The notes beneath the pieces are model-generated. The model had not been told where the DNA came from. It did not search any database and was given only the letters and a program-made list of their open reading frames with translations. Below, piece by piece: positions 41,301 through 54,174 of a stretch of DNA of 64,000 bases (the stretch's first letter is position 1; each line of letters opens with the position of its first letter). The DNA comes from Hemibagrus wyckioides (Eukaryota > Chordata > Actinopteri > Siluriformes > Bagridae): the NCBI RefSeq assembly GCF_019097595.1, contig NC_080710.1:15618280-15682279 (forward strand). Reading direction: 5' to 3'. The translations under genes were made by a program, and so were the position numbers.

Positions 41301-44300
41301 TTTGAGGCCTTGTTCATGTAGGAGCAGGTATGCAATTATCCATTTCTGTGTTTCCTCTATAATTATCCAACACAAAGTGAGCTGATCTTAAGCCAGTTGC
41401 AACACATCGAGATTTCAACGTACGTTCTGCTCCCCTGATACCTCTGGTGGGACTGCTACGGCACAGGTCAGCTACAATCAAGAAAAACAGGACTTTTACA
41501 ACACATGCATCCAGGCAATGATCAAGCTATTTACTACTGAGCATTAACAAGTTCTGTCCAATGACCTTTCCAAAATACCAAACTGTTATTTGGTTGATAA
41601 GCAAGAGGATAACTGGTTATGGAAATTGTCAACTATTACCAAATGTAACATTTAATAACTGTCTAAAAATCGTATACAGTTATAAATGAAGCATTAGTTT
41701 GGGTACACTGGGCTTTAATTATATGACTGTTGATTAAAAATTAAAAAACAAAAACCTCACAAAGTGAACAAATATCAATAAATAAAATAAATACATATAA
41801 AATATGCATACAGTTAAAGCATAAAAACTCTCAAACCAACCCAATCCTGTAACTCAGTAACCACAAGGTAATCTTTTTGCCCTTTTAGCCTTTTAAATAA
41901 CAAATAAGGGTTTTGTTTAAACTGTCTGCAGTTTGCTTTACCCGTGTGATACTAAGTAATGCAAAGAAGCCTATGAAAGCTTATATTCGACCAACTAATA
42001 TATCATAGAGCCCTGATTAATATCACAGGAAATTAGATCCATAGATAAGCAGTTATCACACGCTAATTATTTAATGCTGACGTTTTTTTATTTTTATTTT
42101 CACTTCTAATTATTTGAATTAAAGAAGTTAAATACAGATTTAAGCAATCTGTTTTTAGACTGTGGTCCAAAAACTTCACTAGCATCTGGTATTCCCATAA
42201 AATCTTTATGCATCGAATGACTACTTTCACCCGATGCATTGTGAATACCTAAGCTGAAGTATTTTCAATGATCTAAACTATGAATTACATGAATTCTCAC
42301 CAACACTCCTTCAAGGACATTTTTATAAAAGTGATAAACATACTGTATAATTGAAGAGGTACAGTGAAATGTAACTAGCTGTGAATCTGACCTTAGCAGA
42401 AGCATCTCTTTGGTCAAGCAATCGCAACTGTATGAGGACAGGCACGTCTTTAGGCTCCAAAAGTGGCTCATTGTTCTGGTCCATACAGGTACAAACAAAC
42501 AGAATTTTGACAAAATCAGAAAATCTACAAACTGATTTAAGTGTTTCGAAGAAATGTCAATGACAGGAAAATGGGGAAGTATCGGAGCTTCACTATGCAT
42601 GTGCTGATCAGGAGCACAGGCAAATGTGTGCATACCTCTGTGCCAGTGTGAGAAAGAGGCACGCTCCAGCCATGCACCTGTCTTTTCCCCAGATTCCCCC
42701 ACACATGAGAGCGGATCTCCCGGTACAGCTCTCTCCTCCTCAGCCTGGGAGATACAGAGTCCCTGAGGAGATACGGAGAACACCAGTCACTTAAATTTGT
42801 AATTAAAAAAAAACTCTCTGTTGCATGGAGTTGTGCAAAATAAAGAAGCAGTTTTTATATATAATCTAAATGAATTAGTGATGTTGAACATCTGCATTCA
42901 TAAACATGAGAAATGGACAAAAAGTTTACATACTCTGACTGGGTCACACTGACAGATAGCTTATGCGGTGATCCTACTGGTGAGGAAGTAGGAGGGGGGA
43001 CAGGGGGGACAGTGAGGGCCAAAGCAGCTGGGGCAAAAGCAGCTGGAGCCAAAGCAGCTGGAACCAGCTGGTCCTTCGACAAACCAAGAAAACGGTTAAA
43101 CCTGTGAAAGACAAGCAGATGTTCTACAAATTATTATTACATTATTTTTATTCATATGACCACCACCTATGGTTTTAACTGGTGTTTTAATAAAACTGGC
43201 TCAGGAACTGAATTATGTGAAATTTCCTCAAGCATAGTATGTGCAAAAGTCATGTGCAATAAGAATGCAAGACATTCTACTCTGAAAAAAATAATTGTTT
43301 TTATTTAAATGCATCAATCTATATATTTTTGTGTGTTCATTATTTGGTATCTATTTCAAATATTTTTTAGGATTGTCAACAATATTTCTTCTGTTTGTAT
43401 TTAAAGCCAAAAACAAAATTCATTTTTCCTTTAAACATTGGAAACTGTAGACTTTGATAGTAGGAAAATAAAATGTTCCAAACCTCTTCCATACACTGCT
43501 CTTCCTGTCGTCTGGGATCTTTTCATTCTTGTTAACTCTTTAAGAGGAGAACAGCAAGTCAATTCATGTCAAAAATAAATCAGTTTATCCAATTGCTAAA
43601 TATTAGAATACACTTATTGTCAAATATTTAAAGCATGAACTCAAGACTAATATTTAAATTTACACCTAGTGCAATATATTCAGCTGTCTGAATGAGCACA
43701 GGAGATGAATACATTAACATGGGAGAGGTAGTTGAACAGACCCATGAGCCTGAGCCCGCCGCAGAGCATCCTGTAGTTCAATCAACCGCTCTTTATATTG
43801 GTTCTTCTCCATGACCACACGAGCCATCTCTGAACGTGAAAACCGACGGTGAGAGGTAGACAAAGAAGCCTAGTTGGGGGAAAAAAATAGCAGTAGCTGG
43901 TATCTTGCATTCAGTTCGTACTAGGCACAAAGAAAGACATTAATAACAGCATAGTATGGCTCATAGTCATCCCTCTAAAAAGTTTCAAAGATCCTTTCAT
44001 CCTATTTCAGCTCTACACCTGAACCAGGTGATCAAGGGTTACAGAAATTGGTTCTCCTTGCTTGGCCTTGTTTCGTAACAATACAATTTTGGTAACAATA
44101 TGGGGATGAAGAATTTATTAGAAATGTTCAACATCAAAATGAACACAAACTTACATCATCCTCAGCTTGTGATGCTTTCAGGTCTTTGCGGAGCCTGACA
44201 TGATAAAGACAGGAATGCAGAACATGGGGGAAGAAAAAAAATAAGGCATGCAGGGTTTTATTAGACCCAGCTGATATTTTTTTGCCCAATAACTTGGATT

Positions 44301-46934
44301 TCATGACTTTGAGCGCTTATTCTTCTTTATATAGACATAAATATACATATATATAAACAAATATGCACATATTCCCTAAATCATCCATATTTCATATGGA
44401 CGTCTGGCATATATACTACAATATTTAATTAATATCTAAACAGGTCAGAAAAAGCAGGGAAGCTGAAAAAACGGGCAATGCTAATTGGGTAACTGACCTT
44501 AAGTACTTTGCAACTGACAGACACTTGAAAAACGACACTTTCTGTTAACAACTGCACTAAGTCTACCCGGGGTTTTCATTTCTCCTTTTTAAAATTTGTT
44601 TGAGTGCCACAACAATATGGCAACAATTTTTTACTATAGTACATGTACAAGTAAGTGTCAGAAAAGGCATGTTGAATCGTGTAATCTATGCATTTGTACT
44701 TTCATATGAGTGCATTGCCATAAACTAGTACCATACAAAGCATGCACAGGGCCCTAATAATACACACTATTACAATACTAGGATTATCGCTCCCAAAATA
44801 GTACCATGTTATGTTATTCTGACATTGAGCCCTTTAATATAAAGTCGTACTGTTACATAAGAACGGGTGCTGCATTTCAGAAAATAATCACAGAAAGAGG
44901 AAATGATGTTAACAAACCTGAGAACAGCACAAAAATCATACACTTTACCTTTTGATCTCTTCTTCCATTTCCTTGGTTTTGCTCTCCAGGCGGTTGATGG
45001 TTTCCTGACAGGAAGTGAGCTCCAAGTTCAGGGCAGACCTCTCATTTGTCAGTTCCTCTACACGAGCAATAAGAGCCTTACGAGCAGCATCTACCATCTC
45101 ACTAAAACGAGAAAGAGAGAAAAAAAAGTAGCTGTATTGTGTGATTTAAAAACATAAAAACTCTTTACAGAACTGTCCTTAAAGCACTAATATGCATGCA
45201 TTATTTTATCATATGATTCTCATTGTCAGTTACTCTAATGGTCCATGATATGTTAAATACTAATGGGGATATTTTAAAAAAACTGAAGCTCACAGCAATT
45301 ATTTACTGTAGATTTCTTACTTTATCTTTCGGATCATCCTTACGTCTATGATTGTTCTGCAAAGTGCCTACTTAAAACAAGCAAACAAGCTCTTACTGGG
45401 TGTGTTTCAGTTCCTCATACTGTGATAGAATCTCTTCAAACTGGACTGTGCTGCCTGTATGAACACCACACAGAGAAAACAATCCCCACATGTCCTGGCT
45501 TGTGCAAATGTACATGTTGAAATTTCCATATAAATCCACCTTTAAACCAAACATGTATGCTTTACACTTACCTCTCACACTGACTCCATGGTCTACACTC
45601 TCCACGTATTCCTGACTGAGTTCTGAGAGCTCGGAAAACACAGAATCTGTGTTTCTCAACTCCCACTCCAAGCTGTCCAGGTCCTTTTCCTTGTCCCCTT
45701 TTTCATCTTCTTGATTACCTTCCTCTTCATCCTCACCTCTCTCCTCTGTAACCTCTTCTTCAAGGCTGCAGTTTGGCTCTCCACCTTCTGCTCGAACGGG
45801 GGTGCTGTACACACAAACAAACAAGTTAATGACCCCTTGGTCACAGCACAATTTTTTATATCCTAACTGTTGTATTGACAGAATAGACTTGTCATGAGTG
45901 ATTCTAAATCCTAAATTAAAAACTATATCTGAATCACCAAATTAAATTACACTATTCAACAAAATATTCCACCCTATTTCTTCTTTTTCAGTAAGAAAGA
46001 AGACTTCTTTGAAGAATCAATATAATCAAGATTAGACACGTTGCTTCTGCTTAATAAGTAACCAGACTGCAGTTCATAGAAGGAAGGGTGTCTATTCCAG
46101 TAAAAATTATTAAGTGAACCAGAAATCAATCAAGCAGAAAAGAAGAACAGAAAGTGGGGCATAAGTATTAAATTAGAGAAAGAGAAAGAAGAACAACGTA
46201 AATAACGAACAAAATGAAGCCATAGCTAATTGCACATTGTACCTTGCTTCAACAAGGCCTTGCAGCGGGGCAAGCTCTGGAGTAGAGCTTATGATGTCAC
46301 TGATGAATGAATTATTGATAGTTTCTGTTTTGACCACTTTAATGTCTGTGGAAGCTGAAGTTTCTGATACTTTAGGGTTGGAGTCTTCAGGTGTCACATC
46401 ACGCTATATAGAGAGGGGGAAAACAAAAGATGTGTAAAAAACTATAGTGTAAATAGTTATGTTGCTTCAAGTTATTACGCAGTGTAAACCCAACATTACC
46501 TGGATGACTGCATTTTCTTCAGATGGCTCTGTACTTTTAGAGCGAATATGATTTCTACAACATAACACACAACACTCATAATACACACAAGGTAAAATGT
46601 TAATGTGAATTGTATGGAGCACTACATAAATCCCGAAGTATCAATAGGAAATTCTTTACTATTCCACAATGGTTGAAATTACAAAAAAAACTTGTTCATA
46701 TAGTCATATAGCAATGTGTGATATCGGCAAACTGTTTAGTAACTTAGTAAATCACATACAAAATGAAGACGGAGATGAGACATGAGACAAGAGCAAAACA
46801 TTCTTAGGAGGAAAAAGCTAGTCAGTAGTGCTAAATAGGCAAAGTAAGGCATTATAAAATACCTTAATGGAGAGCTTTCCCTCTCCAAATCCTTTTTCTT
46901 TTCCAGCAGATCCCGATATGTCAGGGCTAACTGG

Positions 46935-46969
<35 letters not shown>

Positions 46970-48771
46970 GTGCTACCATGTACTCTTTGATAAATGTTAA
47001 TGAAGAAGAAAGATACTGACCTTGCTATGTGTGTGTTTCAAAGTATTTAACTCTCTGGCCAGACTAGCTCTCTGCTCCTCCAAAGCCACAACTGAAGAAA
47101 ACAGAACCACCTGATATTTAAAGAAGCTACAAGGAAAATTTGTTATGTAAAATGTGACAAATGAGATCATGTTTGCATTTAGAAATGCCAGCAGTGTGCT
47201 GAGAAAAAGGAAAAGCTTGATCATTCTAGCTTGAAATACAGCAATTCCACTAAAGGATTTAGCTGCTATTAAGAGCAATACATAGAATAAATTCAAGTCT
47301 CTGGGACAGAAACAGTAATGAAATTACTCAATTTAATTAGACAGTAATGTAGATTTGTATAAGAAAAGGGCAAAACTAAACTCTGCAGTGCTGGCCACCG
47401 AGTGACCAACAGAAAAAAAAGACTGCATGTTTAAATCCTGACAGTGCTATATACCATGTATTGCCATGAGGCTAAAAGAGAAAATTAGCAGTGTTCTCTG
47501 GAAGGGATAGAATTTACTCTATCCAACCGGGGGCATCTGGGAGCTTGTATGCTGAAGAGGGCAGTTATTGCTTTCCTCTGAGTGTTTTTCAGCTTCCCTG
47601 TGACATTGCAAGAGCAGCAGTTTGAAAAGATGCTACGGCTGGCTTCATTTATCTTCAAAGAAGCTTGTGCTAGCCTTCACCCTCTCTTGTTGGTAGCTGT
47701 TGTGTAATAGGGGAGAACTAGTTAGTGGGTAGTAATTGGCAAATCCACAAATTGGGAGGGGATAAAAACAAACAAACAACATACATTTGTGGGCCCTCTA
47801 GCACCAAAGAACAGTCACATGAGAATATTGAGCTTACCCTGGTCAGCTTGCTCTCTGGCTTTCTTTTCCAAATCTCTTTCTCTCTTCTCCCGCTCCTTGT
47901 CTCTTCCACGCATTGCCCTCCTCTCCTGCTCAAACTGATCATCTAGCTCCAAATAGCGCTGCAGAGACGAGAGTAAATTGACACACAAATGCATTAATTT
48001 AAAAATGTACACTATAAAATGTACAGTGCACAATATAGATAGAAAGCAAGTTAAATGGCAAAAAGATTTAACTCATTCAGGACAAATAATAAACTCACCT
48101 CCTGGCTCTCTCGACGCAAGGTTCTCTCTCTCTCATACCTCTCCAGCAACTCTGCTCTCTCTCCTTTCTCCCTCTCTACAGCCTCCTCACTCTCTCTCAG
48201 CTGAGCCCGACAGCTGGCGAGGCCTTCAAGGACCCACACCAGGATGGGCAGCAGTGATTCAACCACATCTGCTCCATGAGTCTCCACAACTGACTACACA
48301 GTAATAAGGTGCAGAAAAAAATAGCTTATATTCCAACATCAAACATAATGTGATGAGGAAAAAAGCAGAGTAAAAATAGTGGAGAACACAGTGTGCAGAG
48401 GACATAGCCTTTATTTACAGCATATGATGACTATATATGTTTTTTGTCTAGTGTGAGACTCTTATCTTTATGCACAGCCACTAGGACAGGAAAAGCAGTT
48501 CACTACATCAGGGACTTTTTAAAGGCACATCTCACTTCCTTTATCCTTCAGCAAAGCATTCATCTATGAAATGCTTTCGAAATTACAAGCTTTGGTTGTT
48601 AAATATTTCAGCCCTGTCTGGTATGTAACATGAATGTGTAAAAAGAGCAAGGTGTGCATTTTGATTAGTTACCTGGAGTTCAGAGTACAATTTTCCTGCC
48701 TCCTCACTTACAATGTCTGGGTCCAGCTCCAGGTCTCCCACCCCACTCAGAGCAGTTTCTCCAAAATCCAT
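38326..48771 (-). CDS. Divergent JIP3/JIP4 (MAPK8IP3/SPAG9) family scaffold
   Basis: The family links kinesin/dynein and JNK signalling on vesicles. Exons: 48673-48771, 48099-48293, 47838-47958, 47021-47091, 46863-46930, 46500-46554, 46243-46403, 45572-45804, 45397-45454, 44949-45101, 44155-44194, 43742-43869, 43484-43537, 42934-43101, 42636-42762, 42392-42475, 41424-41471, 40983-41124, 40817-40859, 40657-40737, 40511-40578, 40262-40410, 39996-40167, 39302-39415, 39114-39209, 38895-38987, 38326-38435. Total 2,931 nt, 976 aa; JIP3/4 are about 1,300. RH1 spans about 14-98, coiled coils 70-185, a leucine zipper 340-415 and RH2 about 426-460 ([20 protein letters not shown]). The C-terminus is a WD40-like propeller ([36 protein letters not shown]). 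SSTPEL is kept; the JNK-docking RPTSLNVFPL block is not found. The intron after 39996 uses a GC donor. Confidence 0.88.
46937..46965. repeat. (GA)n microsatellite at JIP-like exon 5 acceptor
   Basis: A GA run (CT on the gene strand). It forms the polypyrimidine tract a few bases upstream of the exon starting at 46930. Confidence 0.9.
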
Positions 48772-49517
48772 TTCTTTGGTGTTATTTTTGTTTTTGTCTC
48801 AGTCAATGTCTGATTCCAGTATTTCACTTTATCTCCCTACACAACTGCTTATTTTTCAAGAATTCCCTTCGCTCTTAGACTCAAGACAACTTAGATTGTC
48901 TTGGCCTCCACTTCAATCACCTCAACCTTTAACTGTGGCATGTAAGCAGAAGACAGTATGTCCACAAACACATATTTGTATTTGTAACTCTTTAGCTGAC
49001 ATAAATACCCAACTAACACGACTAGGAAATAAAGGTGCATTATGCTTTCACATGTTTCTACCTCATCTTATCTTATATGATAAATACATATAGGGTTTCA
49101 CAACATTATATTATTATACTGAAACAGGCTTAACTAATGTCAGGGGGGGGTTTTGGTATCCATTCTGGAAAAGAGGAAGAAGATTATTTCCTTTAGTTAT
49201 CATATCAACATTATAATTAGCTGTCTGCACAATATTGTTTAACATGCATAGCACAGTTTGTAAACAGAGGGCTTTATATGTGGGTATGGAAGAGTATAAT
49301 ATGCTTTATGTAGCCGTGACAAAGTGAGCATTCACTGTTTAACAACTTCATAGCCTCTAAATCAGTGGCTCTCACAGATGAGGGGAAACACAGATGCCAG
49401 ATCTATTAATTTTATTTATTAAGTGAAGTAAGCTGGTTTGATTGCTTACTTAAACTGAATGGCTTTAACTCACACCTCATTATATAAGCAGGACTATGAA
49501 TAATGAAAACTTGAAAA

Positions 49518-49547
49518 TACAGTAATAATAATAATAATAATAATAAT
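49518..49547. repeat. (ATA)n microsatellite
   Basis: About ten ATA units in the 5' intron of the JIP-like gene. Confidence 0.9.
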
Positions 49548-49621
49548 CTATGTGGTTCAATTTAAAAAAAGCCAAAATATTATACGCTATAATCCAACTA
49601 TAAACATATTCAGAACTTCCA

Positions 49622-50166
49622 CAGATCAGGCATAACATTACGAGCACTGAGAGGTGAAGTGAATAAAACTGATTATCTCCTCATCATGGCACCTGTTAGT
49701 GGGTGGGATATATTAGGCAGCAAGTGAACATTTTGTCCTCAAAGTTGATGTGTTAGAAGCAGGAAAAATGGGCAAGCGTAAGGATTTGTGCGAGTTTGAT
49801 GAACGGCCAAATTGTGATGGTTAGACGACTGGATCATCTCCAAAACTGCAGCTCTTGTGGGGTGTTCCCGGTCTGCAGTGGTCAGTATCTATCAAAAGTG
49901 GTCCAAGGAAGGAACAGTGGTGAACCAGTGACAGGGTCATGGGCGGTCAAGGCTCATCGATGTACGTGGGGAGCGAAGGCTGGCCCGTGTGATCCAATCC
50001 AACAGACAAGCTACTGTTACTCAAACTGCTGAAGAAGTTAATGCTGGTTCTGACAGAAAGGTGTCAGAATACACAGTGCACGACGGGTCAGGGCTGTTTT
50101 TGGGAGCAAAAGGGGGACCAACACAATATTAGGCAGGTGGTCATAATGTTATGCCTGATCAGTGTA
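49622..50166 (+). mobile_element. Deleted Tc1 derivative, copy 4 (most complete)
   Basis: Runs from CAGATCAGGCATAACATTAC to ATGCCTGATCAGTGTA. It includes the leader with AGGCAGCAAGTGAACATTTT, the start codon region and both DNA-binding segments, then the shared jump to the 3' end. Small frameshifts break the frame (start near 49767, break near 49800). It lies in the probable 5' UTR intron of the JIP-like gene. Confidence 0.85.
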
Positions 50167-50649
50167 TATCCATACTCATTGTATCTGCAAAAATTTGTAC
50201 TGAGGAGATGAATTAAATTTATTTTTAAGGTTAAAAGGGTTTATAGCTGCAAGTTTGTGAACGTGTTCTTCTCTGATTAAGTAAATTACTTAAAAATAAA
50301 CAAACAAACAAACAAACAAAGAGAAAAAAAACAATATTGCCAGATTGGGGTTAGGATACCAGAGAAAAGGTGTAGACAACATTAAGTAGCTTAACCTCTA
50401 CTACTGCATGAATAAACACACCGAACACACGCTTTGTTGACAAGCCTTATGATTTTACCTTTTCTCAGGTAACAGCCACACCAACGAGTAAAAATATAAA
50501 TGGCGGGTGGATTAAAGACCTCACACATTAATATATAATACATTACATTACATTACATAGAGAGTACATGATGTTGAGACAGGACAGGGCCTAAGTATAT
50601 ACCTTTCCCAGACAGGGGTATACTGACACAAGACACCTTGAAAACTCAC

Positions 50650-50960
50650 CGTCTGTTTTTCCTCGCTTTTATTCAACCCATCGTTAACTAGAGATCGAAA
50701 TGAACATACAAGTTAAAATAAACAGAAAGGCCAGCTCACCTGTAACTAACACTAAAACCCGGGTGTTGCGAGATCTCGGTCTTGGTAGATTTCCAGTGGT
50801 TAGCTTCTTGATATCGATATCAATTACTCTCAAGCAGGTTAGAGAAGAGGCGTGGACACGAAAGTAATAAGCGTGGCATTTGTCAGGTCGTAACCAATCA
50901 TATTAAAGAGACCTGGCAGTGTAACCAATCGTGGATTAGAGAGGGCGGGAAGAGGCGCGA
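50650..50960 (-). promoter_or_regulatory. JIP-like gene 5' UTR exon and promoter
   Basis: On the minus strand, AACAGACG followed by GTGAGTTTT gives a strong donor, with the exon edge at 50650. This would splice to the exon carrying the start codon at 48771. Upstream DNA contains GAGGGCGGGAAGAGGCGCGA, a GC-box-like segment, near 50941. No TATA box was identified. Confidence 0.5.
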
Positions 50961-51676
50961 CTTGTGGGAGGGGAAAAGGAGGAAAAACTTTTCCGAAACT
51001 TGAATATGTGCACGTGATGAGAAGCTGTCATGTGACGTGGGGCCAGGAAAAGTTAAAACCCCGCAAAGTGTTTCGCATTCCAAACACTATCTAGCAACAT
51101 TAGATCAACGTTCAAAGGTCAGACATTGAACGTTACTTTCTAAACATGTTGTCGTGTCCCGAATTGACCTTTAAAATGTGTTCCGCTGCGAGCTACAACT
51201 ACAGTGTCTTTCACTGGTATCAGGTTTCATCAGGTCGGAGACTACACCACGGGGAAACGCCACATGGTGGACTATTTACAGTCCAAATCTACACAAGTCA
51301 TTAACGTTCATCTCTTAATAGTTGTCGATTATGAGAAAAACCCTGCTTAGGTGATGCAAACCACGAGTAACCAAGTGTTAGAGTGTAACGAAGCTGTATT
51401 ATTAGCTATAATGCCTTGCAGTTACAGCATCAGCAAACACCCAGGTCACACCAAGACAAGGCAAACTCTATAACCATGAACACACAATTATTGGGGCTGA
51501 GGTGACTTCAGAATATGTCAACAGTTAGCAGGTGAAATGATTACTAACGTTTCTAAACACAGCGCCTGACCTACTTTTCTGGCTTCCAAACTGAAATAAT
51601 ACAGTACACATTAAACATACAGCTTAGTCAGATGAGTTATGAGCTGCCAAAACACAGGCTGAGCTTCTCAAAATGG

Positions 51677-51993
51677 TAGATCATCCTTACTATTATTTCT
51701 TCTTAAACACACCTCTACGAATTTTCAGAGGAATTTCTAGGACCGTTTCCTTCCTTCTAGGATTTACAAGCTGGGAATTATGACCTACCAGTGTGTCCAG
51801 CCTGCCCTGGGTTTTGGAAGCTGGTCACAGTGATAGTAGATCATCCTTACTATCATTTCTTCTTAAACACAACTGTACATTGTAGCATTTTCAGAGGAAT
51901 TTCTAGAACCGTTTCTTTCCTTCCAGGATTTACAAGCTGGGAATTATGACCTACTGGTGTGTCCAGCCTGCCCTGGGTTTTGGAAGCTGGTCA
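51677..51993 (+). repeat. 160-bp tandem duplication
   Basis: TAGATCATCCTTACTAT occurs at 51677 and again at 51837. The whole unit, through CCTGCCCTGGGTTTTGGAAG and CTGGTCA, is repeated with about a dozen differences. Wording like CCTGCCCTGGGTTTTGGAAG is known from an interspersed fish repeat, so this may be a duplicated repeat rather than a unique one. Confidence 0.85.
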
Positions 51994-52169
51994 AACTAAG
52001 CTGGATTTTTCAGCAAGGAGCAGTGTTCATGCTCAAGTCCCAAATTAATTCATTTTAAATAATTTAAGTGCAATGAAACTATTTACAGTACAGTTTTTTT
52101 TTTAAATATTAAATGATTATTTTTACAGCAGTAATCACACAAAGACAACATATATGTGTATTGATGACA

Positions 52170-52175
52170 TTTATT
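52170..52175 (-). promoter_or_regulatory. Polyadenylation signal of the microseminoprotein-like gene
   Basis: AATAAA on the minus strand, about 270 bp beyond the stop codon at 52448. Confidence 0.5.
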
Positions 52176-52447
52176 AACTGAATACAGATAGGACATGGAA
52201 CAAGAACAAATGAAAAAAAATCTGAATCTGGGTATAAATCACAAAAAATAAATGAAGAGTTCTAATTATTTAGCATTATTATTAGTATTAATTGATGAGA
52301 TATTTAGTAAAAATCACTTAATCAGATATTTGCCCCAGATATGTACATATGTTACAGGAATTTAACACACTCTACTCATCAGATTCCTGCATTTGAACAA
52401 ATTGCACACAAAAAAACATTAACTATAAAGATATTAAAGATAATTAA

Positions 52448-53632
52448 CTAAAATATTGGGTCGTTGTCAGATTTCCAAGTGTCTGGACGTTTCCCCCATT
52501 TCCCATAGAAGCAGGGAAGCTTATGATTAGCCTTCATCACTACTACGCTGAGACATGAATCAGGCTTCTTAATGACCTCACACCAGTCTGGATAATCCAC
52601 TGGCTGCAGATTGCTGTTTAGGGAAGAAGTAATACAATGATGAGTGTTTATGAACTTGATTACAAAAAGATGCTGAATTTCCATATTTATAAACTCTGTT
52701 TTTAAACACTTTACATAAAATCTCAGTCTTGTACATATAATATTATGTGGAACGCTTGATCTGTAGCTACTTGATGTTGTGCATTGTGCTGCTGCCACAT
52801 GTTTGACCTAATAAAATGGATATGGAGCGTTGCTTGCACTCAAGTAATTGCAGCTCATAATAAATTGCAAAATTATGCAGCATAAAAACAATTAAGCGAT
52901 TGTTTTTTACACGTATAAAGGTTTGCACACATTAAATGAATACTAAAATTCACTAATTCATGTAATTCCAAATAAATATAATGCTGCATATTTATTATTA
53001 TACATGTGCTATATTTCTTTTATTGAATGCTTGATAGTCTTGCATTGGACTATTATCATTAGTTACAGTTTGTTTATACTAACTGAGATTTGATGCATTT
53101 AGCATATTATAGGCCATTTTGAAGGAAATGAGATTGGAAACACTTACTGATCACAGCAACCTACTCCGAAGGGTTCCATGCACACACAGTGGTAGCAGTC
53201 ATTAGTAATCCAGCTGTCACCAATACCAAAGACCTGTCCCTGATATTCACAGCTCCCTATGTAGCAATACATAATGGTCATTCCTTGATAAATATTTATG
53301 TTAGGTTTTTAAAGCAAGCGACACATTCATATCAATCAATTAAAAAAAATTGTAAAAGCACATCATGCACAAATTTAATTTAATAAATAAATAATATCAC
53401 AAAAATACATGATCTAGTTGCACTAGGCAAAATATAGTTTGTGATATTTGTGATAGTTAAAGTACTATATAAAGTACAACACAGTAGTCTACACATTTTA
53501 TTCATACAGAAACATACCTTTAGTGTTGAAGGTACATTCTCCATTGCTGTAGACTGCTAAAGATGGAGCAGCTGTACTCAGAAGACACACAGCCACCAAC
53601 AGCGCACATGCAGCAACATCAATGGCACCCAT
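52448..53632 (-). CDS. Beta-microseminoprotein-like secreted protein
   Basis: A small cysteine-rich secreted protein. Coding exons: 53518-53632, 53148-53256, 52448-52613; 390 nt, 129 aa, all junctions in phase. The start codon directly follows a TTTTGCAG acceptor. Residues 1-27 are a clear signal peptide (ALLVAVCLLSTAAPSLA core). The mature protein has about ten cysteines in the microseminoprotein pattern: GECTF, then GSCEYQGQVFGIGDSW, NDCYHCVCMEPFGVGCC, DWCEVIKKPDSC and a late Cys in HKLPCFYGKW. Human MSMB has the same CxTC...SCC plus C...C order. Function in fish is unsettled; mammalian MSMB is a prostate secretion and MSMP a chemokine-like factor. Exact orthology (MSMB versus MSMP) is open, so no symbol is given. 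Confidence 0.85.
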
Positions 53633-53780
53633 CTGCAAAACAGTGGCCTATGTGATCTGGCTTTGCACATAAATGAAACATCATCTTCATTTAGTCATAT
53701 ATGCATTACTTAGCATTATCATTATATTACACCATTTTAAAATCCCAGAAATACAATTAAGGTCTGATAATGATACACAC

Positions 53781-53850
53781 CTTGAGGTGAACGTTTTTTG
53801 GTGAAACCTTCTACCTTCTATCCTTCTGCACTGTTTTTAAGGTCCCTCTG
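53781..53850 (-). promoter_or_regulatory. 5' UTR exon and TATA-like box of the microseminoprotein-like gene
   Basis: On the minus strand CACCTCAAG followed by GTGTGTATC marks a donor with exon edge 53781. About 50 bases upstream is CCTTAAAAACAGTGC, a TATA-like sequence at about 53834-53842. The spacing suits a short leader exon. Confidence 0.45.
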
Positions 53851-54174
53851 TGCCTTGCTCTGTCCGTTTTCTGATGGAGCTATGATGGTTTTGAGCTGTG
53901 ACCTCTAGTATTTATACATTAGTGTGTGACCCTCCTTCTTTATGTTCACACACAAAGCTTTTCCTTTCATGCTTGCACAAAAGGCAAAGGCATAAACCTT
54001 AAGTCATTTTGTAATGTTAGTACAATAACACCATGTTTACACGCACATTTATTCCTTCTTGCTTGTAGTGATTGTGTGTCTCCAAACACAAGGAAGCAGA
54101 GCAGATCAGAGATGGGCAGTTAAAGATTAGAAAAAGTCTTCAGTTGTTTCATTAAACCTGTGGCTCAGGGTCTT

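Noticed and set aside
42265..42783. 172-aa minus-strand open frame
   Set aside because: It overlaps two real exons of the JIP-like gene in the wrong frame. The supported frame (joined through 42762-42636) matches JIP3/4.
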